In this document: positions 55,321 through 55,405 of the stretch, piece after piece | How positions within the stretch are numbered: position 1 is the first letter of the stretch | How the letters are laid out: every line of letters starts with the position of its first letter | NCBI GenBank assembly: GCA_012728115.1 | Contig: JAAYFS010000039.1 | Coordinates: 1-55,405 of the forward strand | Direction of reading: 5' to 3' | DNA: 55,405 nt | Origin: Bacillota bacterium | GTDB taxonomy: Bacteria; Bacillota; Limnochordia; Darwinibacteriales; JAAYFS01 | The notes under the pieces: generated by a model | The model's database searches: none | What the model was told of the DNA's origin: nothing | Seen by the model: only the letters and a program-made list of their open reading frames with translations | Made by a program: the position numbers and the translations under genes

Positions 55321-55362
55321 AAAACTGACTTAACTCATTTTCGGGGTTAGGTCAGTTTTTTA
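55321..55362 (+). terminator. Terminator of the M42 peptidase gene
   Basis: AAAACTGAC/GTCAGTTTT with an inner TAAC/GGTTA pairing, then a T run. Confidence 0.85.
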
Positions 55363-55405
55363 TGCCTTCAGTCTTTGCCTAAGATACTGTTCATATTGGA
55401 CTTTA

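Noticed and set aside
1-55405. CRISPR array, tRNA, rRNA, prophage or insertion sequence
   Set aside because: No regularly spaced repeats, cloverleaf-like segments, transposase or phage genes were seen on either strand.

Overview
The window looks like chromosomal DNA of a low-GC, motile, endospore-forming, Gram-positive anaerobe (Bacillota, Clostridia-like). This rests on a gerA-type germination operon with a forespore-like promoter, flagellin and FliK/FlhB-like genes, several chemoreceptors, a Bce-type antibiotic module, FapA/DUF342, and riboswitches typical of Clostridia. No rRNA, tRNA, CRISPR array, phage or intact insertion sequence was seen. The species cannot be named from the sequence.

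Layout, left to right. 0.1-3.7 kb: a Nat-type ABC exporter followed by FliK-like and FlhB-tail-like genes. 3.7-8.2 kb: a periplasmic-binding-fold/GGDEF sensor, divergent from an FtsA-like ATPase with a long repeat tail. 8.3-10.5 kb: a secreted LamG metallopeptidase behind a strongly folded leader. 10.7-14.7 kb: the germinant receptor operon (A, C, a small two-helix protein, B). 14.8-19.8 kb: a GT-D-like protein fused to a RibK-like tail, an ArsB/NhaD-type permease, and a DUF1538 membrane protein paired with a tandem P-II-like protein behind an attenuator. 19.9-23.5 kb: two chemoreceptors. 23.6-25.4 kb: a c-di-AMP (ydaO-type) riboswitch, a CPA2 antiporter and a P-II-like protein. 25.4-30.7 kb: a diguanylate cyclase gene broken by in-frame stops, CopA and a methyltransferase. 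30.9-36.2 kb: a c-di-GMP-I riboswitch heading an operon of FapA, STAS, a membrane-bound HATPase, an HD-GYP protein and a PP2C phosphatase. 36.5-39.8 kb: zinc-ribbon membrane proteins, flagellin and a PAS receptor. 40.3-43.1 kb: a dehydrogenase and a MutS-like gene with four in-frame stops. 43.5-48.0 kb: BceAB-RS. 48.2-55.3 kb: housekeeping and accessory enzymes.

The strongest theme is nucleotide second messengers. The window holds an apparently active diguanylate cyclase, a broken one, an HD-GYP phosphodiesterase candidate, a c-di-GMP-I riboswitch and a c-di-AMP riboswitch. The c-di-GMP riboswitch drives an operon that combines a FapA polymer protein with a complete partner-switching set (antagonist, kinase-like ATPase, phosphatase) and a probable c-di-GMP-degrading enzyme. 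This is the best candidate for an undescribed regulatory system here. The second theme is transporters coupled to P-II-like proteins (DUF1538 and CPA2), each behind an RNA leader that ends in a terminator. The third is two genes, a GGDEF protein and a MutS-like ATPase, that keep one reading frame throughout but carry two and four internal TAA/TAG codons.
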